Assembly: GCF_001468395.1 (NCBI RefSeq)
Contig: NZ_LNSG01000002.1
Coordinates: 186,001 to 250,000 of the forward strand
Source: Sphingopyxis sp. H073
Lineage (GTDB): Bacteria > Pseudomonadota > Alphaproteobacteria > Sphingomonadales > Sphingomonadaceae
Reading direction: 5' to 3'
Length of the DNA stretch: 64,000 nt
In this document: positions 8,103-15,549 of the stretch, piece by piece
Layout of the letters: every line of letters begins with the position of its first letter
Position numbering within the stretch: position 1 is the stretch's first letter
Notes under the pieces: model-generated
Database searches by the model: none
Seen by the model: the letters and a program-made list of their open reading frames with translations, nothing else
What the model was told of the DNA's origin: nothing
Translations under genes and position numbers: made by a program

Positions 8103-9077
8103 TCAAATGATCCTGATGCGCTCGTAGACGTCGAGCCGGTCGCTGCCAAGCAGGCGGCTGTCGGCGAGCCGCCAGCGGCCGTGCGCGTCGGCGAGGTCGG
8201 AGAGGCCGATGTCGCCGAGCGCTGGCTTGCCGCCCCCGATCAGGATCGGCGCGCGGTAGAGCAAAAGCCGGTCGACGCGGTCGGCGGCGACGAAGGCCGA
8301 GGCCGCGCCCGCGCCGCCCTCGACGAGCAGCGAATCGACGCCCGCCACCGCAGCGGGCGAGGCGACGGCGGTCCAGCCCTCGGTCGGCGCGCCCGATGTC
8401 AGCACCAGCCGTTTCGGGCTGCGATCCTCAAGACCCGGCAAGCGGACATCGAGCGTCGGCGCATCGGCCGCGAGCGTGCCGCGGCCGACGAGGATCGCCT
8501 GATGGCTCGCGCGCTCGAGATGGCCGTGGGCGCGTGCGCGCTCCCCCGTGATCCAGCGGCTCGACCCGTCGGCCATCGCGATACAGCCGTCGAGCGAGGT
8601 GGCGAGCTTGAGCGTCACGAACGGCCGCCCTTCGCTCTGCCGCGTCCACCAGGGCGCCATCGCGGTCCGGGCCTCGGCGGCAAGAAGGCCCGTCTCGACC
8701 TCGATTCCTGCCGCGCGCAGGCGAGCGATCCCGGCGCCGTCGGTGCGCGGGTCGGGATCCCGCGTGGCGATGACAACGCGCGCGATCCCCGCCGCGACGA
8801 ACAGGTCGGTGCAGCAGGGCCCGCGCGGGCTGGCGTGCGCGCAGGGTTCGAGGCTGACATAAGCGGTCGCGCCGCGCGCCGCATCGCCCGCAGCGGCCAG
8901 CGCCACCGCTTCGGCGTGCGGGCGCCCGCCGGCCTGGGTCCAGCCGCGCGCGACGACACACCCGTCCCTGACGATCATGCACCCGACATTGGGATTGGGC
9001 GCCGACGCCGGCCGGCCGCGCCGCGACAGCGCGACGGTGGCCGCCATCCAGTCGGCGTCGGAAGGCGGCCGCTGCAT
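8103..9077 (-). CDS. ribD: bifunctional pyrimidine deaminase/reductase RibD
   Basis: A 324-residue two-domain enzyme for the second and third steps of riboflavin synthesis. The N-terminal deaminase carries the zinc site HAEA (residues 54-57) and EPCAHASPRGPCC (C79 and C88). The C-terminal reductase begins near FVTLKLATSLDGCIAMADG, contains SRWITG, and ends with SLLVEGGAGAASAF and LLLYRAPILIGG. The length is slightly short but both domains look complete. The ATG overlaps the TGA of the upstream small membrane-protein gene by one base, and ribE follows directly. Confidence 0.96.
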   Translation of the reverse strand: MQRPPSDADWMAATVALSRRGRPASAPNPNVGCMIVRDGCVVARGWTQAGGRPHAEAVALAAAGDAARGATAYVSLEPCAHASPRGPCCTDLFVAAGIARVVIATRDPDPRTDGAGIARLRAAGIEVETGLLAAEARTAMAPWWTRQSEGRPFVTLKLATSLDGCIAMADGSSRWITGERARAHGHLERASHQAILVGRGTLAADAPTLDVRLPGLEDRSPKRLVLTSGAPTEGWTAVASPAAVAGVDSLLVEGGAGAASAFVAADRVDRLLLYRAPILIGGGKPALGDIGLSDLADAHGRWRLADSRLLGSDRLDVYERIRII

Positions 9078-9544
9078 CAGGGCTGCGTTTGGGCGGCCGG
9101 ACCGCGGGCCGCGCGTTCGGCAAGCGTCGAGCGCTTCGGCGGTGCGGGCTTCTTCTCTTTCGCCGCCGCCGCGACATCTTCGCCCAGCGTCTCGCGCGTC
9201 ACCTTGTCGGCCTCGCTCGAATCATAGTCGATTCCCAGGCTGTCGGCGAAGCGCTGATACTCGGCACGCTTCTGCGCGTTGCGGAGTGTCGTCTCCTTGG
9301 CACGCTTCACCCAGTCGGCGCGAATATCGGCCTCGCTGCGCGTCGCCTGCCAATTTTCGAAATAGACGATCGTCGGCTTGGGCTTTTCATACGGGATGAG
9401 ATATTTGGAAAACCCCCAGATCACCACGATCGGCAGCACGATCGCGACGCCCCAGCTCGCCCAGCGATGCGGACGCGGTTCGCGGATGTAGGCCCAGAAA
9501 TCGGCGATCCCGCCGCCGACATCCCAATTGTTGAACATTCCCAT
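9077..9544 (-). CDS. hypothetical single-pass membrane protein upstream of ribD
   Basis: A 155-residue protein of unknown function. Residues about 31-50 (WGVAIVLPIVVIWGFSKYLI) form one transmembrane helix. The remainder is a charged, Ala/Lys/Glu-rich helical tail with a YFENWQATRSEADIRADWV segment and a low-complexity C-terminus. ATG codons at 9544 and 9538 are both possible starts and neither has a strong ribosome-binding site. The stop overlaps the ribD ATG by one base. I see no catalytic motif. Confidence 0.75.
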   Translation of the reverse strand: MGMFNNWDVGGGIADFWAYIREPRPHRWASWGVAIVLPIVVIWGFSKYLIPYEKPKPTIVYFENWQATRSEADIRADWVKRAKETTLRNAQKRAEYQRFADSLGIDYDSSEADKVTRETLGEDVAAAAKEKKPAPPKRSTLAERAARGPAAQTQP

Positions 9545-9659
9545 GACGCCAATTTAGGGGATGTTGGCGCGATTGGCGAGAGGCGCGTCGATTGCGCGAT
9601 GTGACCGATGGTAACGTTCTCGATTGCAAAAAATGCAATTACGGATGCTCTTTTCGCAG

Positions 9660-9688
9660 TTGCAGCATTCATTGTGCAGTGCAATAAC
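9660..9688 (+). promoter_or_regulatory. sigma70-like promoter of a candidate small RNA
   Basis: TTGCAG (9660-9665) is separated by 17 bases from AATAAC (9683-9688), a reasonable housekeeping -35/-10 pair in an otherwise AT-richer patch. There is no plausible coding sequence downstream; a strong intrinsic terminator follows within 65 bases. Confidence 0.45.
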
Positions 9689-9693
9689 ACACT

Positions 9694-9753
9694 TGCCTTT
9701 TAGGCATCCTCTCCCAAAACTTTCACGGGCCGCCTTCGGGCGGCCCTTTTTTT
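9694..9753 (+). ncRNA. candidate trans-acting small RNA (possibly SuhB/mmgR-like)
   Basis: Between the promoter at 9660-9688 and the terminator at 9727-9753 lies a non-coding stretch of about 60 bases containing GGCATCCTCTCCCAAAAC, a C-rich, probably single-stranded motif. Both flanking protein genes point the other way, so this + strand transcript would be autonomous. The short length, CCTC-rich unpaired region and terminal GC hairpin recall the alphaproteobacterial SuhB/mmgR sRNA family. That assignment is from memory of the architecture and is unverified. Confidence 0.45.
9727..9753 (+). terminator. strong intrinsic terminator
   Basis: GGGCCGCC and GGCGGCCC form a perfect 8-bp stem closed by a TTCG tetraloop and followed by seven Ts. 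It reads on the + strand, while the genes on both sides are on the minus strand, so it must terminate a separate transcript. Confidence 0.9.
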
Positions 9754-9825
9754 GCCGTTTGCGGCAGAAAACCCGACTTTTTTGATCGAGAAATACGATC
9801 CGGTTCGAATCGGACCGGCCGCGAA

Positions 9826-10287
9826 TCAGCCCTGAACGGGTGTGCGCGATTCGAATCGCCGCACTTCGGCAATGAAGCTGCCCGGCAGCGGCGTCGGTTG
9901 CCCGCTGTCCGAATCGATATGCGCATAGCTGATTTCGATGTCGGTCAGCCGCTCTTCGCCGCGGAAAATCCCGCAATGGAGCGTAAAGCTCGTCCGCCCG
10001 AAGGCGCTGATCCGCGCCGCGATCGTGATCAGTTCGTCGAGGCGGGCCGGCGCATGATAGTCGATTTCGCAATGCGTTTCGCGAATGTCTGTACCATATT
10101 GGTGAAAATAGGGGCCGGGCTGCCCTTCGCCAAGCGCGCGGAAATATTCGGTCACGCCGATATCGGCATAGACCAGATAATTGCCGTTGAAGACGATATT
10201 CTGGCCGTCGATCTCGTTGAAACGCACGCGCACACGCTCCTGCACACGAAAATCGGCGAGCGGCACGGCGCTGCGGGCGTCAGTCAT
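9826..10287 (-). CDS. acyl-CoA thioesterase, hotdog fold (YbgC/FadM-like)
   Basis: A 153-residue single hotdog-domain protein. VRVRFNEIDGQNIVFNGNYLVYADIGVTEYFRA is the N-terminal signature of 4-hydroxybenzoyl-CoA thioesterase-like proteins; here the usual catalytic Asp position follows NEID. A conserved strand CEIDYHAPARLDELI comes next. It probably hydrolyses a short or medium acyl-CoA; the substrate is not predictable. The gene overlaps the upstream peptidase gene by four bases (ATGA), so the pair is likely co-translated. Confidence 0.85.
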   Translation of the reverse strand: MTDARSAVPLADFRVQERVRVRFNEIDGQNIVFNGNYLVYADIGVTEYFRALGEGQPGPYFHQYGTDIRETHCEIDYHAPARLDELITIAARISAFGRTSFTLHCGIFRGEERLTDIEISYAHIDSDSGQPTPLPGSFIAEVRRFESRTPVQG

Positions 10288-12122
10288 GCGGCGAGCGCGG
10301 CGGGAGTGCGGTCGAGCGGCGCACAGGCGGCCTCGAGCCAGGCGCGCTCCTCGCCCGCCATGCCCGCGCCGAGCTTCTCCAGCACCTCGGCATGATAGGC
10401 GTCGAGCCAGTCGGCCTCGGCGTCGGACAACAGCGCGACGTCGACGAGGTTCTGCGCGATCGGGGCGAAGGTGATCGTTTCGAACCCCAGCATCTCCTCC
10501 TCGGCGCCCGCGATGCTCTGCGGGGTGACGATGACCAGATTCTCTATGCGGATCCCGAAATGGCCCGCCTTGTAATAGCCGGGCTCGTTCGAGAGGATCA
10601 TGCCCGCGTGGAGCGGCTCCTCGGTCCCGGCCTGCCCGCCGGCGGGCTTGGCGATGCGCTGCGGCCCCTCATGTACCGCCAGATAGGTCCCGACGCCATG
10701 CCCGGTGCCATGGGCATAATCGACCCCGTCGGCCCAGAGATACTGGCGCGCGAGAATGTCGAGCTGGCTGCCGCGCGTCCCCTTGGGGAAGCGCGCGGTC
10801 GCAAGCGCGATGTGGCCCTTCAGGACCTGCGTGAAGCGGCGGCGCATCTCGGCGGTCGGGGTGCCGATCGCGATCGTGCGCGTAATGTCGGTTGTCCCGT
10901 CGGCATATTGCCCGCCCGAATCGACGAGGTAAAGCGTGCCGGTCTCGATCGCGCGATTGGTCGTCTCGTCGACCTTGTAGTGCGGCAGCGCGCCGTTCGG
11001 CCCGGCGGCCGAGATGGTGTCGAACGACAGATCCTTGAGCGCGCCGTTCGCATCACGGAATTCGCGAAGCTTCGCCGCGGCGCCGAGTTCGTCGAGATTC
11101 CCCTCGGGCGCGACCTCTTCCATCCATTTCAGGAAACGCGCGACCGCGACGCCGTCGCGGACGTGCGCGGCGCGCGTGCCGTCGAGTTCGGTGTCGTTCT
11201 TGATCGCCTTGGGCAGCACCGCAGGGTCGCGATGGCGCTCCACCTTTGCACCCGCCGCTTCGAGTGCGGTGAAGATTGCGGCGACGGCGCGGTCGGGATC
11301 GACCGCGACCGCCTTGCCCGACAGGTCGGCGAGCGCCGTCTCGAACGCGTCGCGATCGTGGATCCGCACGCTGTTGCCGAGATGCGCGCGCACCGCGTCG
11401 GTGACCTTTTCGGCCGCGATGAACAGATCGGCGGTCGCGTCGGCATGGAGCAGCGCGAACGCGAGCCCGACCGGCGTGTGGCTGACGTCCTGCCCGCGGA
11501 TATTGAAGGTCCAGGCGATCGAATCGAGCGCGGTCATCACCGTCGTGTCGAGACCCTTGGCTTTCAGCCAGTCGGCGATGATCTCGCGCTTTTCGACCGC
11601 GCTCTGGCCGGCCAATGCCGTGTCATGGACCGTCACCACCGCGTTACTCGGCGCGGGCTGGTCGTCCCACGCCGCGTCGAGCGGGTTCGGCGTCACCGCG
11701 ACGAGGCTCACGCCCTTCGCGGCGAGCGCCTTTTCCAGATTCCGTGCCCAGTCGATGCTGTGGAGCCATGGATCGTAACCGACCTTCTGCCCCGCACTGA
11801 CATTGGCACCGAGCCATTCGGCAACGCTCGACTGCGGCACGCCGACATAGTCGAACAGCGTGCCATCGACCTGATCGCGCACCTGCACCGTATAGCGCCC
11901 GTCGACGAACACCGCGGCCTTTGTCGGCAGCACCGCCGCGGTCCCGGCCGAGCCGCCGAAGCCTGTCAGCCACGCCATGCGCTGCGCATAGGCGCCGACA
12001 TATTCGCTCATATGCTCGTCGCTGATCGGCACGACGAAGCCGCCGAGGCCGCGCGCGGCGAGTTCGGCGCGGAGGCGGGCGAGACGCTCTGCGTAAATAG
12101 TGCCGGGGACGGGGCTGGACAT
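10284..12122 (-). CDS. Xaa-Pro aminopeptidase (M24B, aminopeptidase P family)
   Basis: A 612-residue metallopeptidase that removes N-terminal residues preceding proline. It has the long three-domain architecture: two creatinase-like N-terminal domains, then a pita-bread catalytic domain. Metal ligands are visible as YLVDSGGQY, TTDITRT, HGTGHGVG, LSNEPGYY and RIENLV (Asp, Asp, His, Glu, Glu). The ATG at 12122 gives MSSPVPGTIY, a normal start; 22 further codons upstream are unlikely to be coding. It is cytosolic, with no signal peptide. The downstream thioesterase overlaps it. Confidence 0.95.
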   Translation of the reverse strand: MSSPVPGTIYAERLARLRAELAARGLGGFVVPISDEHMSEYVGAYAQRMAWLTGFGGSAGTAAVLPTKAAVFVDGRYTVQVRDQVDGTLFDYVGVPQSSVAEWLGANVSAGQKVGYDPWLHSIDWARNLEKALAAKGVSLVAVTPNPLDAAWDDQPAPSNAVVTVHDTALAGQSAVEKREIIADWLKAKGLDTTVMTALDSIAWTFNIRGQDVSHTPVGLAFALLHADATADLFIAAEKVTDAVRAHLGNSVRIHDRDAFETALADLSGKAVAVDPDRAVAAIFTALEAAGAKVERHRDPAVLPKAIKNDTELDGTRAAHVRDGVAVARFLKWMEEVAPEGNLDELGAAAKLREFRDANGALKDLSFDTISAAGPNGALPHYKVDETTNRAIETGTLYLVDSGGQYADGTTDITRTIAIGTPTAEMRRRFTQVLKGHIALATARFPKGTRGSQLDILARQYLWADGVDYAHGTGHGVGTYLAVHEGPQRIAKPAGGQAGTEEPLHAGMILSNEPGYYKAGHFGIRIENLVIVTPQSIAGAEEEMLGFETITFAPIAQNLVDVALLSDAEADWLDAYHAEVLEKLGAGMAGEERAWLEAACAPLDRTPAALAA

Positions 12123-12187
12123 GGCTGGTTCCTTGTTCCTACATCGCAGCCATCCTGCCCGATCGGGGCGATGCTGCGGGGTTTTCA

Positions 12188-12292
12188 ATGCGCGCTATTT
12201 GGATGTTTCTGGCCGCAATTACCACCCCGCTTGTCGCGTCCCCGAGTGCCTTTGCCCCAGCTGCCCTTGCCCAAGAGAAAGAGACGAATTGA
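12188..12292 (+). other. short ORF encoding a complete Sec signal peptide, out of frame with the following peptidase
   Basis: ATG at 12188 opens a 34-codon frame reading MRAIWMFLAAITTPLVASPS then AFAPAALAQEKETN and a stop. This has a basic start, a hydrophobic core and an ALA-Q signal-peptidase I site, so it looks like a real signal peptide cut short after six mature residues. Its TGA overlaps the TTG at 12289 that begins the peptidase, which lies in another frame. Possible readings are a frameshifted former N-terminus, a sequencing error, a coupled leader ORF or programmed frameshifting. No further evidence separates these. Confidence 0.55.
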
Positions 12293-14358
12293 CCAACAGC
12301 CCCGCCGCCCCGGTCGCCGACAGGCGGCCCCACGAGACGACCCTGCACGGCACGACGCTGTCCGACCCCTATTACTGGCTCCGCGACCAGAGCTATCCGG
12401 TGATCGATGACGCCGACATCCTCGATTATGTGAAGGCCGAGAACGCCTATTTCGACGCGACGATGAAGCCTCATGCAAAGCTGGTCGAGACGCTGTTCCA
12501 GGAGATGAAGGGCCGCATCAAGGAAGCCGATTCGAGCGTGCCGCAGAAGGACGGCGACTGGCTCTACTGGGTCGAGTTCGAGGAAGGCGCCGAGTATAAG
12601 AAATGGTACCGGAAGCCAGCGTCAGGCTCGGGCGAGGCGCAGCTGATCCTCGACGAGGTCGCGATGGCCGCAGGCAAGGAATATTTCCGCCTCGCCGAGC
12701 TGTCGATCAGCCCGAACGGCAAGCTGATGGCCTATTCGTTCGACGACAATGGATCGGAGCGGTTCGAGGCGCGCGTCCGCAACCTCGAGACCGGCGAACT
12801 GCTGCCCGACGTCATTCCGGGCACGCTGTCGTCGCTCGTCTGGACCTCGGGCAACGACGCGATCCTCTATGGCCTGGCGAACGAGAACTGGCGCACCGAC
12901 AATGTCCGGCTGCACAAGCTCGGCACGCCCGTCGCCGACGACAAGCTGCTCTACAAGGAGCCCGACATCGGCTTCGGGGTCGGGATCGGAAAGACCGCGG
13001 CCGACAATTATATCGTGATCGCGACGGGCGACAACGAGACGAGCGAGGTCTATCTGCTCCCCGCCGACAATCCCGAAGCCCCGCTGCAACTCGTTTCGGC
13101 GCGGCAGAAGGGCCGCGAGTACAGCGTCGACGAACGCGACGGCACGCTCTACATCCACACCAACGACGAGCATCCGAATTTCCGTGTGGCGACCGCGAGC
13201 ATCAAGGCGCCGGGCAAGTGGACGACGCTGATCCCGGGATCGGACCACAGCTACATCACCGGCCTGTCGGTGTTCCGCGACTATTTCGTGATCGAGGCGC
13301 GCGAGGACGGACTCGATCAGGTCGATATCCGCCGCTATGACGCGCCGCTGACCCCCGGCCGGATCAAATTCCCCGAGGCCACGTACGTTGCGGGTCTCGG
13401 CGACAATCCCGAATATCATCAGGACAAGCTGCGGCTCGACTATGAATCGATGGTCACCCCCGACACCGTCTATGACTATGATCTCGCGACCGGCAAGCTC
13501 GAGACGCTGAAGGTGCAGGAAATCCCTTCGGGTTATGACGCCACGCAATATGTAACCGAATGGGTTAATCTGCCGAGCCGCGACGGCAAGACGATGATCC
13601 CCGCCTCGCTCGTTTACAAGAAAGGGACGAAACTCGACGGCAGCGCGCCGATGCATCTCTATGCCTATGGCAGTTACGGCTACCGCGTGCCGCCGGGCTT
13701 TTCGACGACGCGGCTCAGCCTCGTCGATCGCGGCATGATCTATGCGATCGCGCATGTCCGCGGCGGCGACGACATGGGCCGCGCCTGGTACCTTGCGGGC
13801 AAGACGACCGAGCGCAAGAACAGCTTCAACGATTTCATCGACGTCGCCAAGGGGCTGATCGCGAAGAAATATACCTCGGCCGGCAAGATTTCGGTCGAGG
13901 GCCGCTCGGCGGGCGGGCAGGTGATGGGCGTGATCTATAACGAGGCGCCCGAGCTTTGGGGCGCGGTGCTCGCGGGCGTGCCCTTCGTCGACGTCATCAA
14001 CACGATGGTCGACGACACGCTGCCGCTGACCCCGGGCGAATGGCCCGAATGGGGCAATCCGGTCACCGACAAGGCCGCGTTCGATTATATGCTGAGCTAC
14101 AGCCCCTACGACAATGTGACCGCAAAAGCCTATCCGCCGATGCTGGTGTCGGCGGGGCTCAACGACCCGCGCGTGACCTATTGGGAGCCCGCGAAATGGG
14201 TCGCGAAGCTTCGCGCGACGCGCACCAACGATGCAACCTTGTTGCTGCGCACCAACATGGGCGCGGGCCATGGCGGCAAATCGGGCCGCTGGGGCGCGCT
14301 GCGCGAGGATGCCGAGGAATTCGCCTTCGTGCTGACGCAGCTCGGGGTGGAGAAGTAG
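12289..14358 (+). CDS. S9 family oligopeptidase (oligopeptidase B type)
   Basis: A 689-residue prolyl-oligopeptidase-fold serine peptidase that cleaves short peptides, in oligopeptidase B after basic residues. The N-terminal beta-propeller includes KDGDWLYWVEFEEGAEYKKW. The catalytic triad is visible as Ser540 in GRSAGGQVMG, Asp626 in GLNDPRVTYWEPAKWV and His661 in GAGHGGKSGRW. The TTG at 12289 gives MTNSPAAPVADRRPHETTLH, which matches cytosolic family members; AAGAGAAAGAGA upstream is a weak ribosome-binding site. A signal-peptide ORF in another frame ends at this start, so a periplasmic form cannot be excluded. Confidence 0.93.
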   Translation: MTNSPAAPVADRRPHETTLHGTTLSDPYYWLRDQSYPVIDDADILDYVKAENAYFDATMKPHAKLVETLFQEMKGRIKEADSSVPQKDGDWLYWVEFEEGAEYKKWYRKPASGSGEAQLILDEVAMAAGKEYFRLAELSISPNGKLMAYSFDDNGSERFEARVRNLETGELLPDVIPGTLSSLVWTSGNDAILYGLANENWRTDNVRLHKLGTPVADDKLLYKEPDIGFGVGIGKTAADNYIVIATGDNETSEVYLLPADNPEAPLQLVSARQKGREYSVDERDGTLYIHTNDEHPNFRVATASIKAPGKWTTLIPGSDHSYITGLSVFRDYFVIEAREDGLDQVDIRRYDAPLTPGRIKFPEATYVAGLGDNPEYHQDKLRLDYESMVTPDTVYDYDLATGKLETLKVQEIPSGYDATQYVTEWVNLPSRDGKTMIPASLVYKKGTKLDGSAPMHLYAYGSYGYRVPPGFSTTRLSLVDRGMIYAIAHVRGGDDMGRAWYLAGKTTERKNSFNDFIDVAKGLIAKKYTSAGKISVEGRSAGGQVMGVIYNEAPELWGAVLAGVPFVDVINTMVDDTLPLTPGEWPEWGNPVTDKAAFDYMLSYSPYDNVTAKAYPPMLVSAGLNDPRVTYWEPAKWVAKLRATRTNDATLLLRTNMGAGHGGKSGRWGALREDAEEFAFVLTQLGVEK

Positions 14359-14368
14359 ATTTCCGAAT

Positions 14369-14520
14369 ATTTCACGCGAAGGCGCGAAGGCGCGAAGAGA
14401 TCGCGTTGGCCGCAAAGCGGCTTTCTTTTCCGACGCCGCGACAAACCGGGCGGATGAAAAGCCAAAAAAAGCCTGTCGCCCGAGCCGACCTCTTCGCGCC
14501 TTCGCGTCTTCGCGTGAAAT
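14369..14520. repeat. large inverted repeat with 31-bp arms
   Basis: Two 31-bp arms (14369-14399 and 14490-14520) are inverted copies with one mismatch, separated by 90 bases. The arms are built from repeated GCGAAG units. The element fills the gap between the convergent oligopeptidase and HAD genes and could act as a bidirectional terminator or be a mobile palindromic element. Confidence 0.8.
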
Positions 14521-14534
14521 AAGATGGGGCCTGC

Positions 14535-15158
14535 TTAGCTGGTCAGAAACCCCCGCGCGATCAACTCGCGTTCCAGCGTCGCCGCATCGACGAACTGGTG
14601 CCCCGCTATGCCGACCGATTCGGCGCCCGCGATATTGTGCGCGACATCGTCGATGAAGAACGCGCCCGCGGGATCAATGCCGAATCGCTCGATCGCGAGG
14701 GCGTAGATCGCCGGGTCGGGTTTCATCAGCTTTTCGGTGCCCGAGACAATGATGCCCTGAAAGCGGTCGAACGCCGGCTGGGTCGGGCGGAATCCTTCCC
14801 AGAATTCGTGCCCGAAATTGGTGATCGCGAACAGCGGCACGCCCGCCTCGTCGAGCCGCTCGACCAGTTCGAGGCTGCCGGGCATCGGTCCCGGGATCGT
14901 CTCGTTGAAGCGCGTCGCATAGGCGTCGATCAGGGGCGCATGCGCCGGATATTCGGCCTTCAGCTCGGGCAGCATCTCGGCGAGCGGGCGGCCGGCGTCG
15001 TGCTGGAAATGCCATTCGGGCGTGACGACGTTGGTCACGAACCATTCGAGCTGATCCTGATCGTCGATCAGTTTCGCGAAGAGATGGCGCAGATCCCAGT
15101 CGAACAGGACGCGGCCGACATCGAAGATCACGCATCGGCGAATTATGGGGCGAATCAT
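14535..15158 (-). CDS. HAD family hydrolase (haloacid dehalogenase-like phosphatase)
   Basis: A 207-residue HAD-superfamily protein. Motif I is FDVGRVLFDWD (nucleophile Asp), motif II is ITNFG, motif III is the Lys in KPDPAIYALA, and motif IV is FFIDDVAHNIAGA. The DxG rather than DxD form and the overall size resemble YihX/haloacid dehalogenase-type members, which usually act on small phosphorylated metabolites. The ATG at 15158 has a GGAGGA ribosome-binding site; a GTG 15 bases upstream is less likely. The substrate is unknown. Confidence 0.9.
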   Translation of the reverse strand: MIRPIIRRCVIFDVGRVLFDWDLRHLFAKLIDDQDQLEWFVTNVVTPEWHFQHDAGRPLAEMLPELKAEYPAHAPLIDAYATRFNETIPGPMPGSLELVERLDEAGVPLFAITNFGHEFWEGFRPTQPAFDRFQGIIVSGTEKLMKPDPAIYALAIERFGIDPAGAFFIDDVAHNIAGAESVGIAGHQFVDAATLERELIARGFLTS

Positions 15159-15252
15159 GCGTCCTCCAGACACGCGAAAGCGCCGCCGGAAGCATCCGAC
15201 GGCGTTACGCTAGCTTGGCTATGCGCGCGGGACATAAGTCCCGGCAGGACGT

Positions 15253-15378
15253 TCAGCCCTGGCGCGCCTTGAAGCGGCGGTTGGTCTTGTTGATCACATA
15301 GGTGCGGCCACGGCGACGGATAACGCGGTTATCCCGGTGGCGGTCCTTCAGCGACTTCAGGCTGTTGCGAATCTTCAT
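15253..15378 (-). CDS. rpmJ: 50S ribosomal protein L36
   Basis: A 41-residue basic protein starting [20 protein letters not shown] and ending [14 protein letters not shown]. This is the longer proteobacterial paralogue type without the four zinc-binding cysteines. It is found here as a single gene, far from the ribosomal protein cluster at 48-64 kb, which is usual for this paralogue. Confidence 0.95.
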   Translation of the reverse strand: MKIRNSLKSLKDRHRDNRVIRRRGRTYVINKTNRRFKARQG

Positions 15379-15468
15379 GATCTCTGTCCGTAAATCTTGG
15401 CGTATTGACGCGAAGCGGCGCAACTATGGGGAAGGGCGGAAAAAGTCAACCGCCTGCCGCCCCTTTTT

Positions 15469-15540
15469 CGTCATCCCGGACTTGATCCGGGATCCATATA
15501 GCACCGAAGTCGTGGACCCCGGATCAAGTCCGGGGTGACG
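15469..15540. repeat. intergenic palindromic repeat, family B copy 1
   Basis: A 72-bp palindromic element beginning CGTCATCCCGGACTTGATCC and ending in the inverted version GGATCAAGTCCGGGGTGACG, between rpoN and rpmJ. Related copies are at 42978-43050 and, in shortened form, at 27980-28008. Confidence 0.8.
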
Positions 15541-15549
15541 AGGAGAGAA

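Noticed and set aside
12100..12288. An in-frame upstream extension of the oligopeptidase beginning at 12100
   Set aside because: It would add 63 Cys/Pro/Arg-rich residues unlike any family member; the TTG at 12289 gives the normal cytosolic N-terminus.
10392..12410. A 672-codon open frame opposite the aminopeptidase P gene
   Set aside because: Antisense to a peptidase with all five metal ligands; no motif in the antisense product.
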